This document shows positions 28,735 to 37,303 of a DNA stretch of 64,000 bases, one piece after another. The stretch comes from Niastella populi (lineage in GTDB: Bacteria > Bacteroidota > Bacteroidia > Chitinophagales > Chitinophagaceae): positions 62,001 to 126,000 of the forward strand of contig NZ_LWBP01000001.1 of NCBI RefSeq assembly GCF_002078015.1, in the 5' to 3' direction. Each line of letters opens with the position of its first letter. Position 1 is the first letter of the stretch. A program made the position numbers and the translations under genes. The notes under the pieces were generated by a model. It ran no database searches. It was given only the letters and a program-made list of their open reading frames with translations, and was not told the origin of the DNA.

Positions 28735-29370
28735 TTATATGCTGAGATATAAAAGGCTGACTGCCGTATGCTGCTGTTGATGTACCACGTGCATTTCAAA
28801 TTGCTGTTTGCACCAGGGCTGCAGTTTTTCAATAAAGGGCCTGGCCATCAGCCGCTGGGGTGTGGTGAGGAGAATGGCAGTGCCTTGTTGAATAAATTGA
28901 TGTAAGACCTCATAGAGCTGGTTGAACTGCTCTGGATCGTAATTGATATCACTTAACAACAAAACATCTGCGGTAAGACCGGCAGGCAGCTGGTTCCAGT
29001 TAAGCAGCCGGCAGGTAATATTTGATAGCTGCAAATGTTTAGCAGACGCGTTCATACATGTAACCGCCGCTTCGAGGTAATCGCTGCAGCAAACTGTTTT
29101 TGCATAGTGTGCGGCCACGAAGGAGGGGAGGCCCAGACCGGCCGCCAGTTCCAGCACATGTTTGCCCTGCACCAGTTCAGGATGCTGCTGTATATAATCG
29201 GCAAGTGCCAGCGCGGCAGGCCATAGTTTTGTCCAGTGCGGAAAAGGCACGTCTGTATGTACCTGTTTTTGCCGGAAGTAATCGTTTTGCACTTCCTGTG
29301 CATCGGGTACAAACAGGTTGATGGTATAACCCGGCCTTTCGATATGTTGTAGTTGAAGTGATGGTGACAT
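28735..29370 (-). CDS. Class I SAM-dependent methyltransferase, METTL21/Nnt1-like
   Basis: 211 residues. HTDVPFPHWTKLWPAALALA and the SAM loop VLELAAGLGLPSF are typical of the small-molecule or protein-lysine methyltransferases of the Nnt1/METTL21/EFM group. DINYDPEQF supplies the post-strand-4 motif in place of DPPY. Both nicotinamide and protein lysine methylation occur in the group, so the substrate is open. It is a single gene with a 226-base gap upstream to the AraC regulator. Confidence 0.83.
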   Translation of the reverse strand: MSPSLQLQHIERPGYTINLFVPDAQEVQNDYFRQKQVHTDVPFPHWTKLWPAALALADYIQQHPELVQGKHVLELAAGLGLPSFVAAHYAKTVCCSDYLEAAVTCMNASAKHLQLSNITCRLLNWNQLPAGLTADVLLLSDINYDPEQFNQLYEVLHQFIQQGTAILLTTPQRLMARPFIEKLQPWCKQQFEMHVVHQQQHTAVSLLYLSI

Positions 29371-29456
29371 GGATAATGACTCCTATAAAAGATCAAAAAT
29401 ATAAGACATCTGAAAATTTTCACTACAGATGCCTTATATTTTTAGCAGATCGAACT

Positions 29457-30182
29457 TTACGGGTGCAGTTTCGCAAACTCCTTTTTCAATTCTTCGGCGC
29501 CTATGTTAGCCCGGTGCTCACTCATTCCATAGGTAAGTTCGGTTTTGCCCTGTTCCAGTTGTTCAAAAATGCTCTCCACAAAGGGGCCTACTTCGGGTGC
29601 ATGATCGTGCAAACCTTTTCCTCCCAGGTCGGTCTTCAATGCCGGCGGAACGATCTCTACAATTTTAATATTGCTGTCTTTGAGGATATACCTTAACGAC
29701 AGGGTAAATGACCGTAAGAACGCTTTGGTTGCGGAATACACGGGTACTTTGGCGAAAGGCGAAAAGGCCAGTCCCGAAGTCACATTCATGACGGTATCCA
29801 ATTTAGGCAGTTTCATAAACATTGCGGTCAGGTGTAAAGGCGCTTCAATATTGATGGCAATTTCCTTTTGTGCCTTTGTAAAGAAGTTATCGTCAGAAGG
29901 CGACATCCAGTGTTGAATACCGGCGTTATTAACGAGCACATTCAGGTCGCTGTGCTCCGATGCTATCCATTTGTACAAGGCTTCTCTTTCCGCGGCGCTT
30001 TCCAGGTCGCATTTTTTTATAATGACCGCCGGGTGTTTATCGGTCAGTTCCTTCAGCACCTCTTCGCGCCGGCCGCAAACCAATACGGTGTGATTGTCTT
30101 TTAATAAACGTTCAACGATGGCCAGTCCGATACCGGATGCGCCACCGGTGACAAGTATTTTACTGTTTGGTTTCATGTTCAT
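29457..30182 (-). CDS. Short-chain dehydrogenase/reductase, DltE-like
   Basis: 241 residues with VTGGASGIGLAIVERLL (nucleotide loop), NNAGIQH, the catalytic serine in NVTSGLAFSP and YSATK. All classical SDR residues are present. DltE-like SDRs are common in Bacteroidota but rarely tied to a substrate. The AraC gene at 30270 lies upstream on the same strand (87-base gap) and may regulate it. Confidence 0.88.
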   Translation of the reverse strand: MNMKPNSKILVTGGASGIGLAIVERLLKDNHTVLVCGRREEVLKELTDKHPAVIIKKCDLESAAEREALYKWIASEHSDLNVLVNNAGIQHWMSPSDDNFFTKAQKEIAINIEAPLHLTAMFMKLPKLDTVMNVTSGLAFSPFAKVPVYSATKAFLRSFTLSLRYILKDSNIKIVEIVPPALKTDLGGKGLHDHAPEVGPFVESIFEQLEQGKTELTYGMSEHRANIGAEELKKEFAKLHP

Positions 30183-30269
30183 TTACTTTTTACTTCGTTA
30201 ATTGAAGTGTAAAGGTAGCGGCACAGGCGGGCAGCGGTGTTGTAAACAACAATCCAATATTTGCAAAAA

Positions 30270-31202
30270 TCAAACCTTGTCCGGTTCTTCGCGGAAAGCG
30301 TTGGGGGAAAGGCCGGTATGTTTACGGAAGAAGTTGCTGAAGTGGGCCACTTCCTCGAATCCGAGGCCCCAGGCCACCTGTGAGATGTTCCAGTTGGTAT
30401 GACGCAGCAGAATGCGGGCCTCCTGTAACACCCGCTGGCCGATGATCTCTGTAGTGGTTTTGCCGGTTGATTCCTTCAACGCCTTGTTTAAATAGTTCAC
30501 GTGCACCGACAGGCGGTTGGCATAATCGCTGGCGGTGCGCAGTTCAAGCCGCTGAAACAGCGACTCGATGGGAAATTGCCTTTCCAGCAGTTCTATAAAT
30601 ATGGAAGTGACGCGGTCAACCGCTTTGTGCTGCGTTGGCAGGGTAGAAGCGGGTTGCAGCTTTTGTCCGTAATGGATCAGTTCCATAAGATAATTTCGCA
30701 GCAGATCGTATTTATAAACGTAGTCTGAAGCCAGCTCTTTTGCCATCTTACGGAAAATGGCGGCTATTTCTTCATAGTCGTCATCGGTGAGTTGAAATAC
30801 CGGAAAACCGCCAGGTTTATAAATGGGCAACTCGTCGAGCACGACGCCGTTTTTAGCAGAAGAAAAATAAGAGTCGGTAAATATGCAGAAGTAACCCATC
30901 TGCTTTTCGTCCTGCGGTACGTAATGATAGGGAATGCGGGGCGTGCCGAACAGCAGGGCGCTTTTTTCAATATTGATCACCTTGTCGGCATACTCCACAT
31001 GGTTGCGCCCGTTAATAAGACTGATCTTATAATAATTGCGCCGGTTATAGGGCATAACGCCTTTTTGAGCGCGAATACCGGCAAGGTACTCATCGATCTT
31101 AAACACATTGAAGTGCCCTACGGCCTTATCGATCCCCTCGGGAATGTTGGCGGAAATGCTTTTATAAAAAGCCGACAGGGTTTTTATTTCATCCTTCTTC
31201 AT
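30270..31202 (-). CDS. AraC family transcriptional regulator
   Basis: 310 residues. The N-terminal half has a cupin-like pattern (YKISLINGRNHVEYADKVIN, FGTPRIPYHY). The C-terminal DNA-binding domain shows ASDYANRLSVHVNYLNKALK and NISQVAWGLGFEEVAHFSNF, ending PNAFREEP. It precedes the SDR gene on the same strand and is divergent from the DUF3826 gene, so it can reach both promoters. Confidence 0.9.
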   Translation of the reverse strand: MKKDEIKTLSAFYKSISANIPEGIDKAVGHFNVFKIDEYLAGIRAQKGVMPYNRRNYYKISLINGRNHVEYADKVINIEKSALLFGTPRIPYHYVPQDEKQMGYFCIFTDSYFSSAKNGVVLDELPIYKPGGFPVFQLTDDDYEEIAAIFRKMAKELASDYVYKYDLLRNYLMELIHYGQKLQPASTLPTQHKAVDRVTSIFIELLERQFPIESLFQRLELRTASDYANRLSVHVNYLNKALKESTGKTTTEIIGQRVLQEARILLRHTNWNISQVAWGLGFEEVAHFSNFFRKHTGLSPNAFREEPDKV

Positions 31203-31403
31203 ATTACCAGCGGGTTTGCAAAAATCAAATGTACGGGAATTGATAAAAACTGCACAATCCCGGGGAGCAAAGGGGTCGAAATCGACTCCTTTCTCCGGGG
31301 AGTTGGAGCCGGTACCAAATATTGTAAAAAAGACATTTCAGCTTTGCAACTGTCTTGTGTAATTATTGGTCTTAGTTTTAATCCTTTGTTTAATTAACTT
31401 ACC

Positions 31404-32084
31404 ATGAAGACAAATTTGCCATTAATTGTTGCGCTGTCGTTTATTATTTCCGTAGCGGCCCAGGCCCAGGCCGATAACGCCAAAACCGCAGCGGCCATCG
31501 AAAGGTCAAATGCTGAATCAGTGAAAAAAGCAACCGAATGGGCGGCCGGTCTGAAACTGGCAGATACGGAAAAGGAAAAGCGGGTAGCCACGGTGATCGG
31601 TATTCATTTAAATGCCATTCGCGACTGGAACAACGAGCATCCGTTTACAACTGTTCCGGCCGGGATCAATCCCGCTACCGGAAATAAACTTTCCGAGCTC
31701 GACCGGCAGATCATTGCCAATTCAGCCATGCCGGCTTCCATTCATAAAGACCTGATGGATGCATTGAAAAAAGAGCTGACGCCTGAACAGGTGGAGTTTA
31801 TTCTTGATCAATACACCATTGGCAAAGTGGCATTTACACTTAAGGGTTATAATGCTATTGTTCCCGACCTGAAACCTGAAGAGGAAGCCAAAATTCTGGA
31901 ATATCTTAAACAGGCCCGCGAGCAGGCGATCGATTATAAAAGCATGAAACAGATCTCCGCCATTTTCGAGATCTATAAAACAAAATGCGAACAACACCTG
32001 AACAACAATGGCCGTAACTGGCGGCAATTGTATAAAGCGTATGTAGATAAGGTAAAAGCGGAGAAGGCGGCGAACAAAAAATAA
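31404..32084 (+). CDS. DUF3826 exported protein
   Basis: 226 residues. A signal peptide (MKTNLPLIVALSFIISVAAQAQA) is followed by a helical, lysine- and glutamate-rich domain with RVATVIGIHLNAIRDWNNEH, LTPEQVEFILDQYTIGKV and FEIYKTKCEQHLNNNGRNW, which I recognise as DUF3826. Family members occur in Bacteroidota, often near carbohydrate-utilisation genes; no activity is known. It is convergent with the propeller lipoprotein at 32177. Confidence 0.82.
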   Translation: MKTNLPLIVALSFIISVAAQAQADNAKTAAAIERSNAESVKKATEWAAGLKLADTEKEKRVATVIGIHLNAIRDWNNEHPFTTVPAGINPATGNKLSELDRQIIANSAMPASIHKDLMDALKKELTPEQVEFILDQYTIGKVAFTLKGYNAIVPDLKPEEEAKILEYLKQAREQAIDYKSMKQISAIFEIYKTKCEQHLNNNGRNWRQLYKAYVDKVKAEKAANKK

Positions 32085-32176
32085 TGATGGAACATGAAAT
32101 TTACAGAGCGTAATCTACGTCAAAAACAAAAGTACCGCCTGAAGCATAATTCCATCTTAAAAAAGGGCTATACACA

Positions 32177-33250
32177 TTATTTCTGACCGGCAGCACTTTT
32201 AAAGTCCGTGATGGTCTTTCCATCATAACGATATACTCCGTTCAGAGATCCAAACCAAATACTGCCATCGTTAGCTTCCAAAAGCCCCAAAAAAGCTGGT
32301 GGTCCTGACTTAATTTCGGTTACAGTTGGCTTTTTACTGTACAAGGATTTTGCATCATAACGGGAAACTGACCAGACCTGCCCAGCTCCAGGAGGCTCAT
32401 CTGCCCCTGTAGTCCAGATGTTTCCCTTTTTATCTTCGATTATTGCATAAGCCCCCTTCTGCGAAACTTTAGTAAAGGTTTTGCCGTTATAACGCCAAAG
32501 TCCATTATTATCACCGAACCAAATGCATCCTTTTTTATCTTCGATTATTGACCAAACATTTTTAAACGCCTTGCCATCTTTGTTTTTTAAAACGGTAAAT
32601 GTTTTTCCATCATAAACGAACATATTTTCTCCTTGTGCACCAAACCAAAGCCTGCCGGTTTTGTCTTCAAGGAGTAAACGAATACTGTTACTGGGAAATC
32701 CATCTTTTGTGGTAAAATTTCGAAAAGATTTCCCATCGTAACGGCTTGCTCCGAACCAAATGTTACCGGCTCTGTCTTCATAAATATGCAGCGCTGAATT
32801 ACCGGCAAGTCCATCCTTTATTGTAAAATGCTGGAAGCCTGCCTGTGCGCCAGGCAGGGATTTACCCTGCGCGAATTTGTCATTCAGGCGGGCATTGTAA
32901 AAATAAACACCTGAATCCTGGGAAGCGAACCATAAATTTCCATTTCGATCTTCCAGCACATCCCAGAAGGTCGGCCACTGTATTGTACTTGTTATATTGG
33001 TAAACGATTTTCCATCGTACCGATACACGCCTATGTAAGAAGCAACTAAAATGTCTCCGTTTTTGGCCTGCCTTACATTCCTAACCATACTCATAGGCAC
33101 TTTGGAGGTGGCAGCCTCTTTAAGTTGAGACTCGGATAATCCTGTTCTATGGTGCCTGATATTATCTTGTGGTACGTTTGTTTGTTTTTGTCGACAGGAA
33201 GTGTGAACAACAAACACTAGAAACAACGCATATACGTGTACGCATTTCAT
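32177..33250 (-). CDS. Two-component-regulator-propeller repeat lipoprotein
   Basis: 357 residues. The N-terminus MKCVHVYALFLVFVVHTSC is a lipoprotein signal with Cys19. The rest is built of repeats of about 40-45 residues with the pattern IWFG-x-n-GVYRYDGKSFTNFT followed by EDKxGxIWFG, the Reg_prop blade found in hybrid two-component sensors. No kinase or DNA-binding part is attached, so it is a free-standing propeller, likely seven blades, for binding or scaffolding at the outer membrane. Neighbouring genes give no clear partner. Confidence 0.82.
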   Translation of the reverse strand: MKCVHVYALFLVFVVHTSCRQKQTNVPQDNIRHHRTGLSESQLKEAATSKVPMSMVRNVRQAKNGDILVASYIGVYRYDGKSFTNITSTIQWPTFWDVLEDRNGNLWFASQDSGVYFYNARLNDKFAQGKSLPGAQAGFQHFTIKDGLAGNSALHIYEDRAGNIWFGASRYDGKSFRNFTTKDGFPSNSIRLLLEDKTGRLWFGAQGENMFVYDGKTFTVLKNKDGKAFKNVWSIIEDKKGCIWFGDNNGLWRYNGKTFTKVSQKGAYAIIEDKKGNIWTTGADEPPGAGQVWSVSRYDAKSLYSKKPTVTEIKSGPPAFLGLLEANDGSIWFGSLNGVYRYDGKTITDFKSAAGQK

Positions 33251-33488
33251 AATTTTTCTATTTAATTATCGTGAACAGAAACAAAGCATGATGAGCAGGC
33301 TGTTCAAAACGGTTCCTTTATTTTTCATATCCTATTAAAGAGGATACAGCGAACCTACTTTAATCCTTTCAGTTTAAAGGAGCAGGATTGTAAATTAAGA
33401 TGTAAACTGTGTAAATAATTGTAAAAGTCACCTTGACCTTGAAACCCGTTGCTTAAGATCATCATAATGCTAAACTAAAGGTCCCGGC

Positions 33489-33752
33489 CGGGGCGCTTCG
33501 GCCGATATGGCAAATGCATGCCGGTGTGCAAAAAAGATCAATGAAAGGGCAACACTCAATCTGGCAGCCAGGGATATTTTTCATACCTGGAAATTAAAAA
33601 GAGAGATCATTATCCCATACGCACAGGTGCGTTACTACCTTGAGTTCGACACCCAACGGTTTGATCTCACTTTCAGCTACCGGTTTGGAAAAGCTGCCGG
33701 CAATAAAGAAAGAAGAACCGGTATCGACGCAGAAGCAGGGCGGGTAAACTGA
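33489..33752 (+). pseudogene. C-terminal remnant of an outer-membrane beta-barrel protein
   Basis: An open frame of about 80 codons reads KKINERATLNLAARDIFHTW, then YYLEFDTQRFDLTFSYRFGK and ends GIDAEAGRVN. This matches the last 65-70 residues of TonB-dependent outer_membrane_beta-barrel family proteins, which are normally 800 or more residues long. The rest of the gene is absent and the preceding bases show no signal peptide. It is the leftover of a deleted gene. Confidence 0.6.
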
Positions 33753-33855
33753 TGTAAATCAGAAGATAAGCGGTGCTTGAAAAATTATTTACATTTTTCT
33801 TCCCGGTTGCTGTCACAAAACGAATAAGTCCGGATCATAGGTAAGAACAAATTTT

Positions 33856-34434
33856 ATGTATATGGAGACACCATTTCTTACCCCTGTTGAAAAGCCAAAA
33901 GGCTTACTCGGAAGATTTCTTTATTTCTATTCCAAAAAGAAATTCGGCAAGGTGATGACCCCTTTAAAGGTGATGGCTGCCCGCATGCCCATTAGCTTTG
34001 CCGCCTTTTCCGGAAAGATCAATCAACTGGACAATAAATTACAGTTGCCGGCAGAAACGGTTATGCTTGTGCGGCAAAAAGTGGCGGAGATCAATGTTTG
34101 CCTTTTTTGTATCGATATCGGCCGGTCTAAAACGATAGCCTCCTCTATGGACCAGGCGAAATTCGACGAGTTACATGAATATGAAACCAGCACCCGCTTT
34201 TCTGAAAAGGAAAAAGTGTTGTTGAATTTCGTTACCCGCCTGGCCCGTGACCGGAAAATGGAAAGGGAATTATTTGAGGAGCTGGCAAAACATTACGATG
34301 AAAGATCTATTTGTGAGATCATCTGGATAACAGCTACTGAATTCTATTATAATATAGGCAACATAGGCCTGAACGTTCATTCAGATATGTTCTGTGATAT
34401 TGCCAAAATGAGAAAACGGCAGAAGGCGTTATGA
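33856..34434 (+). CDS. Carboxymuconolactone decarboxylase (AhpD-like) family protein
   Basis: 192 residues. The redox motif INVCLFCIDIGR (a CxxC with the following acid/Gly) and the helical CMD core (VRQKVAEI, EKEKVLLNFVTRLARD, ITATEFYYNIGNIGLNVHSD) are visible. Such proteins are alkylhydroperoxidase-like. It is convergent with, and overlaps by six bases, the ECF41-like sigma-factor gene. CMD proteins are the usual partners of ECF41 sigma factors, so it is probably the regulated target. Confidence 0.85.
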   Translation: MYMETPFLTPVEKPKGLLGRFLYFYSKKKFGKVMTPLKVMAARMPISFAAFSGKINQLDNKLQLPAETVMLVRQKVAEINVCLFCIDIGRSKTIASSMDQAKFDELHEYETSTRFSEKEKVLLNFVTRLARDRKMERELFEELAKHYDERSICEIIWITATEFYYNIGNIGLNVHSDMFCDIAKMRKRQKAL

Positions 34435-35280
34435 CGCTTTCCTGATCTTTAGTTTATCAGGATTTCGAACCAGCAGTAAACGGGTAATAACATTATTATC
34501 CCATTCGAAATACTGGATGGAATCCAATTCTTTATCGGCCCTACGGAGTATCAGCACCGCTGGTACTCCGTTTACAAAGGCGGGTGTAAATTCATATACG
34601 TCGCCCTGGTTTTCGGGAAGCTGCATTATGCCAAAGAAAAACTTCTGAACTTTATCGAAACCAACAAGCGGTTTAAGGGCGGCACTGCGTTTACCTCCGC
34701 CGTCGCTGTAGAGCTCAATATCGCTGCGGAGCACTTTTTCCAGTGAAGACCGGTCCTGGTTCAACACTGAAAACAGGAATGCTTCAATCAGTTCATTACA
34801 TTTTGCCGGGTTGACCGGAATACTTTTGCTACGGCCGAGTTTATCGTGGGAGCGGTGCAGGATCTGGCGGCAGTTATCAGGTGAAAGTCCGGTCATCTCT
34901 GCTATATAGCCGTAATCCGCTGAAAAGCTTTCACGTAAAATAAAAACAGCCCGTTCCACCGGGTTAAGCCGTTCAAGCAGAAAAAGTAAACCGTATTCTA
35001 TGCCCGGTGAATCAGTTGCTTCGAAGGTAATAAGTGGTTCAGGCAGCCATGTACCGGTATAGGCCGACCGCAGCATTTTCAATTCATCGAGCCGTTTTAT
35101 TGTTTTGTTGACGATCATGCGTCCCAGATAGGCCTTGGGCTCCCTTACATTTTCAGTGGTTATCCATTTCTCATAAATGTCCTGAACGATATCCTCGGCT
35201 TCCTGCACTTCGCCAAGCATATTGTATGCTATTGTGAACAGGTAAGGACGGAGGTTGAGTACTTCTGTTGTTATTTCCAT
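34429..35280 (-). CDS. ECF sigma factor with C-terminal SnoaL-like domain (ECF41 type)
   Basis: 283 residues from ATG 35280 (MEITTEVLNL). Region sigma-2 contains NMLGEVQEAEDIVQDIYEKW and YLGRMIVNKTIKRLDELK; sigma-4 has NPVERAVFILRESFSADYG and SPDNCRQILHRSHDKL. From about residue 165 on there is a SnoaL-like extension (VLRSDIELYSDGGGKRSAAL, YFEWDNNVITRLLLVRNPDK). ECF41 sigma factors use this tail as an internal modulator in place of a separate anti-sigma factor. None is found here, which fits. The target is likely the convergent carboxymuconolactone-decarboxylase gene. Confidence 0.87.
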   Translation of the reverse strand: MEITTEVLNLRPYLFTIAYNMLGEVQEAEDIVQDIYEKWITTENVREPKAYLGRMIVNKTIKRLDELKMLRSAYTGTWLPEPLITFEATDSPGIEYGLLFLLERLNPVERAVFILRESFSADYGYIAEMTGLSPDNCRQILHRSHDKLGRSKSIPVNPAKCNELIEAFLFSVLNQDRSSLEKVLRSDIELYSDGGGKRSAALKPLVGFDKVQKFFFGIMQLPENQGDVYEFTPAFVNGVPAVLILRRADKELDSIQYFEWDNNVITRLLLVRNPDKLKIRKAS

Positions 35281-35402
35281 TTCCGGTATAAAAAAGCTGC
35301 ACAAAATTATCGAAAAAAAGGGGGTGTCACCATTATATCGTCACCGTAAATAATTTTTTTCGAATAAGCCCCGGCTGTTTATCTTTGCAATCGTCAGATG
35401 AT

Positions 35403-35642
35403 ATGACGAGTAGCTTAATTCCACGCCATTCGCTGGCAGATGAAGTAGCCGCGCAGTTACAACCAGATTGCCTTCGGAAATACTGTACAAATTAACAGTT
35501 GGTTTCTCTCCATATACAAAACACTACTGATTTCAGGGAAACACAGGACCTGCATGAACAATTGCTGAAAAGCATCGAAACATGCGATGCGAAAAAGGCC
35601 TGGAACACGGCCGCAATAATTATAGGATATACTGCCCGGTAA
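35403..35642 (+). pseudogene. Relic of a GntR/FadR-like regulator
   Basis: The N-terminal piece MTSSLIPRHSLADEVAAQLQ (from 35403) resembles the start of FadR-type GntR regulators but stops after 30 codons. A second piece in another frame, to the stop at 35642, reads FRETQDLHEQLLKSIETCD and then KKAWNTAAIIIGYTAR, like the end of a FadR ligand domain. The helix-turn-helix and most of the sensor are missing. A TATCTTTG element at 35380-35387 may be its old promoter. The homology is judged by eye and is only moderate. Confidence 0.4.
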
Positions 35643-35676
35643 AATTTTTATTATTAAACATGAGATGATCTGATTT

Positions 35677-36915
35677 ATGAAGACAACCAGTTCCTCCGCA
35701 GTAATTGACCCCAAAGCAGTTGCCCAGACAACCGTGTATTCCATTCTGTTTACGATCAGCTTTACGCACCTGTTAAACGATATGCTGCAGTCGGTGATCC
35801 CGGCTATTTACCCGCTGCTGAAGCAGAATTTTCATTTGTCGTTTACCGAGATCGGCCTGATCACTTTTACCTTTCAGCTAACCGCTTCATTGCTGCAACC
35901 ATTTGTTGGGCATTATACCGACAAAACACCACGCCCGTATTCGCTGGCTATCGGAATGGGTTTTACGCTGACAGGACTTCTTTCATTATCACTGGCTTCG
36001 AGCTTTATTGCCATACTTGTTTCCGTTAGTCTTATCGGTATGGGTTCCTCTGTTTTTCATCCGGAGTCGTCGCGGGTTGCGCACCTCGCTTCCGGTGGTA
36101 AAAAGGGACTGGCCCAATCGATCTTTCAGTTAGGCGGCAATGCCGGCAGCGCCATTGGCCCATTACTGGCGGCGCTGATCGTTGTTCCGCACGGACAGTT
36201 CTATATTATCTGGTTCGCACTCGCAGCCATATTGGGTATAATTGTGCTTGTAAGGGTAGGAACCTGGTATAAAGGTCATCTCGACTGGAAAATGAAAAGT
36301 AAGTCAGTAGCCGCAACCGTGATGCATAATGCCCTGCCGAAATCGAGGGTGATCACTTCCCTGGCTATCCTGCTTGTACTGATCTTTTCAAAGTACTTTT
36401 ACATGGCCAGCATGAGCAGTTATTTTACGTTCTATCTCATTGATAAATTCCATGTATCGGTACAGCAATCGCAGATCCACCTGTTTATTTTCCTGGCAGC
36501 GGTAGCTGCTGGCACATTGATAGGCGGACCGCTCGGTGACCGGTTTGGAAGAAAGTACATTATATGGATCTCGATCCTTGGCGCAGCGCCGTTCACGCTG
36601 TTGCTGCCATATGCCAACCTGTTCTGGTGCGGCGTGCTTTCTGTGATCATCGGCGTCATCATCGCATCGGCCTTCTCTGCGATCCTGGTATATGCCACCG
36701 AGCTCGTACCTGGTAAAGTGGGAATGATCGCCGGGCTGTTCTTTGGTTTTGCCTTTGGTATGGGCGGCCTGGGTTCGGCAGTATTGGGAAAGCTGGCAGA
36801 TATCACCAGCGTGGGTTATGTTTTCAAGGTTTGTGCATTTCTGCCGCTGATAGGGATTATAACAGGTTTTCTGCCAAATATAGAGGGAAAGCGGAGCGCT
36901 TCAGGAAAGGTTTAA
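35677..36915 (+). CDS. MFS transporter, fosmidomycin-resistance (Fsr) type
   Basis: 412 residues, 12 predicted membrane helices. The start SFTHLLNDMLQSVIPAIYPL and the motif FVGHYTDKTPRPYSLAIGMG are typical of the Fsr-like drug/sugar exporter branch of the major facilitator superfamily. GPLGDRFGRKYIIW in the second half is the repeated motif A. Substrates of related proteins include fosmidomycin and other small drugs. It lies 34 bases after a decayed regulator, which may once have controlled it. Confidence 0.88.
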   Translation: MKTTSSSAVIDPKAVAQTTVYSILFTISFTHLLNDMLQSVIPAIYPLLKQNFHLSFTEIGLITFTFQLTASLLQPFVGHYTDKTPRPYSLAIGMGFTLTGLLSLSLASSFIAILVSVSLIGMGSSVFHPESSRVAHLASGGKKGLAQSIFQLGGNAGSAIGPLLAALIVVPHGQFYIIWFALAAILGIIVLVRVGTWYKGHLDWKMKSKSVAATVMHNALPKSRVITSLAILLVLIFSKYFYMASMSSYFTFYLIDKFHVSVQQSQIHLFIFLAAVAAGTLIGGPLGDRFGRKYIIWISILGAAPFTLLLPYANLFWCGVLSVIIGVIIASAFSAILVYATELVPGKVGMIAGLFFGFAFGMGGLGSAVLGKLADITSVGYVFKVCAFLPLIGIITGFLPNIEGKRSASGKV

Positions 36916-36997
36916 TGCTCACAATTACACCACCCATCAAAAAAACGCCAGAACCTGTAATGAATTTCGTAACTTATGTACATTAAAATTCCAGGTT

Positions 36998-37165
36998 ATG
37001 AAAAGAATTGTGGTTGTTGTTATACTCATTGCCTTTATTGGCGCGGTTGCATTTGCCAGATTAACCCGCACAGACAGAACGCAAAAGGAAAAAGCGCCTG
37101 TAAAACAGGAACAGAAAACAGAGCAGAAAAAGGAACACAAAAAACGTCACTGCATGTTCTCTTAA
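36998..37165 (+). CDS. Small exported or membrane protein, 55 residues
   Basis: The frame starts at ATG 36998 with MKRIVVVVILIAFIGAVAFA, a hydrophobic helix or signal peptide, and continues with a strongly charged tail (QKEKAPVKQEQKTEQKKEHK). It ends HCMFS and a TAA. The composition and the clean terminator 50 bases later suggest a real small gene. I do not recognise a family. A single-pass inner-membrane or periplasmic peptide fits. Confidence 0.5.
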   Translation: MKRIVVVVILIAFIGAVAFARLTRTDRTQKEKAPVKQEQKTEQKKEHKKRHCMFS

Positions 37166-37213
37166 GCTTTAGAAAATAATTCGTACTCGCTTTGCGGCGA
37201 AACACGATCTGAC

Positions 37214-37246
37214 AAAAAGCCCCCCGGAACACGGAGGGCTTTTTTT
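37214..37246 (+). terminator. Rho-independent terminator
   Basis: AAAAAGCCCCCC and GGAGGGCTTTTTT pair around GGAACAC, with one mismatch inside the stem, and are followed by a run of T. It works for the small gene to its left. Its A-rich left side also lets it act on the minus-strand gene ending at 37304. Confidence 0.8.
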
Positions 37247-37303
37247 ATATGCACCAGTTTGCATGAAAAAGGGTGAGCAACTTTGATAGTTGACCTACTC
37301 TTG

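Noticed and set aside
31260-31300. Palindromic GGGGTCGAAATCGACTCC near the DUF3826 promoter
   Set aside because: It is imperfect, without flanking promoter elements or a T-run, so neither an operator nor a terminator can be supported.
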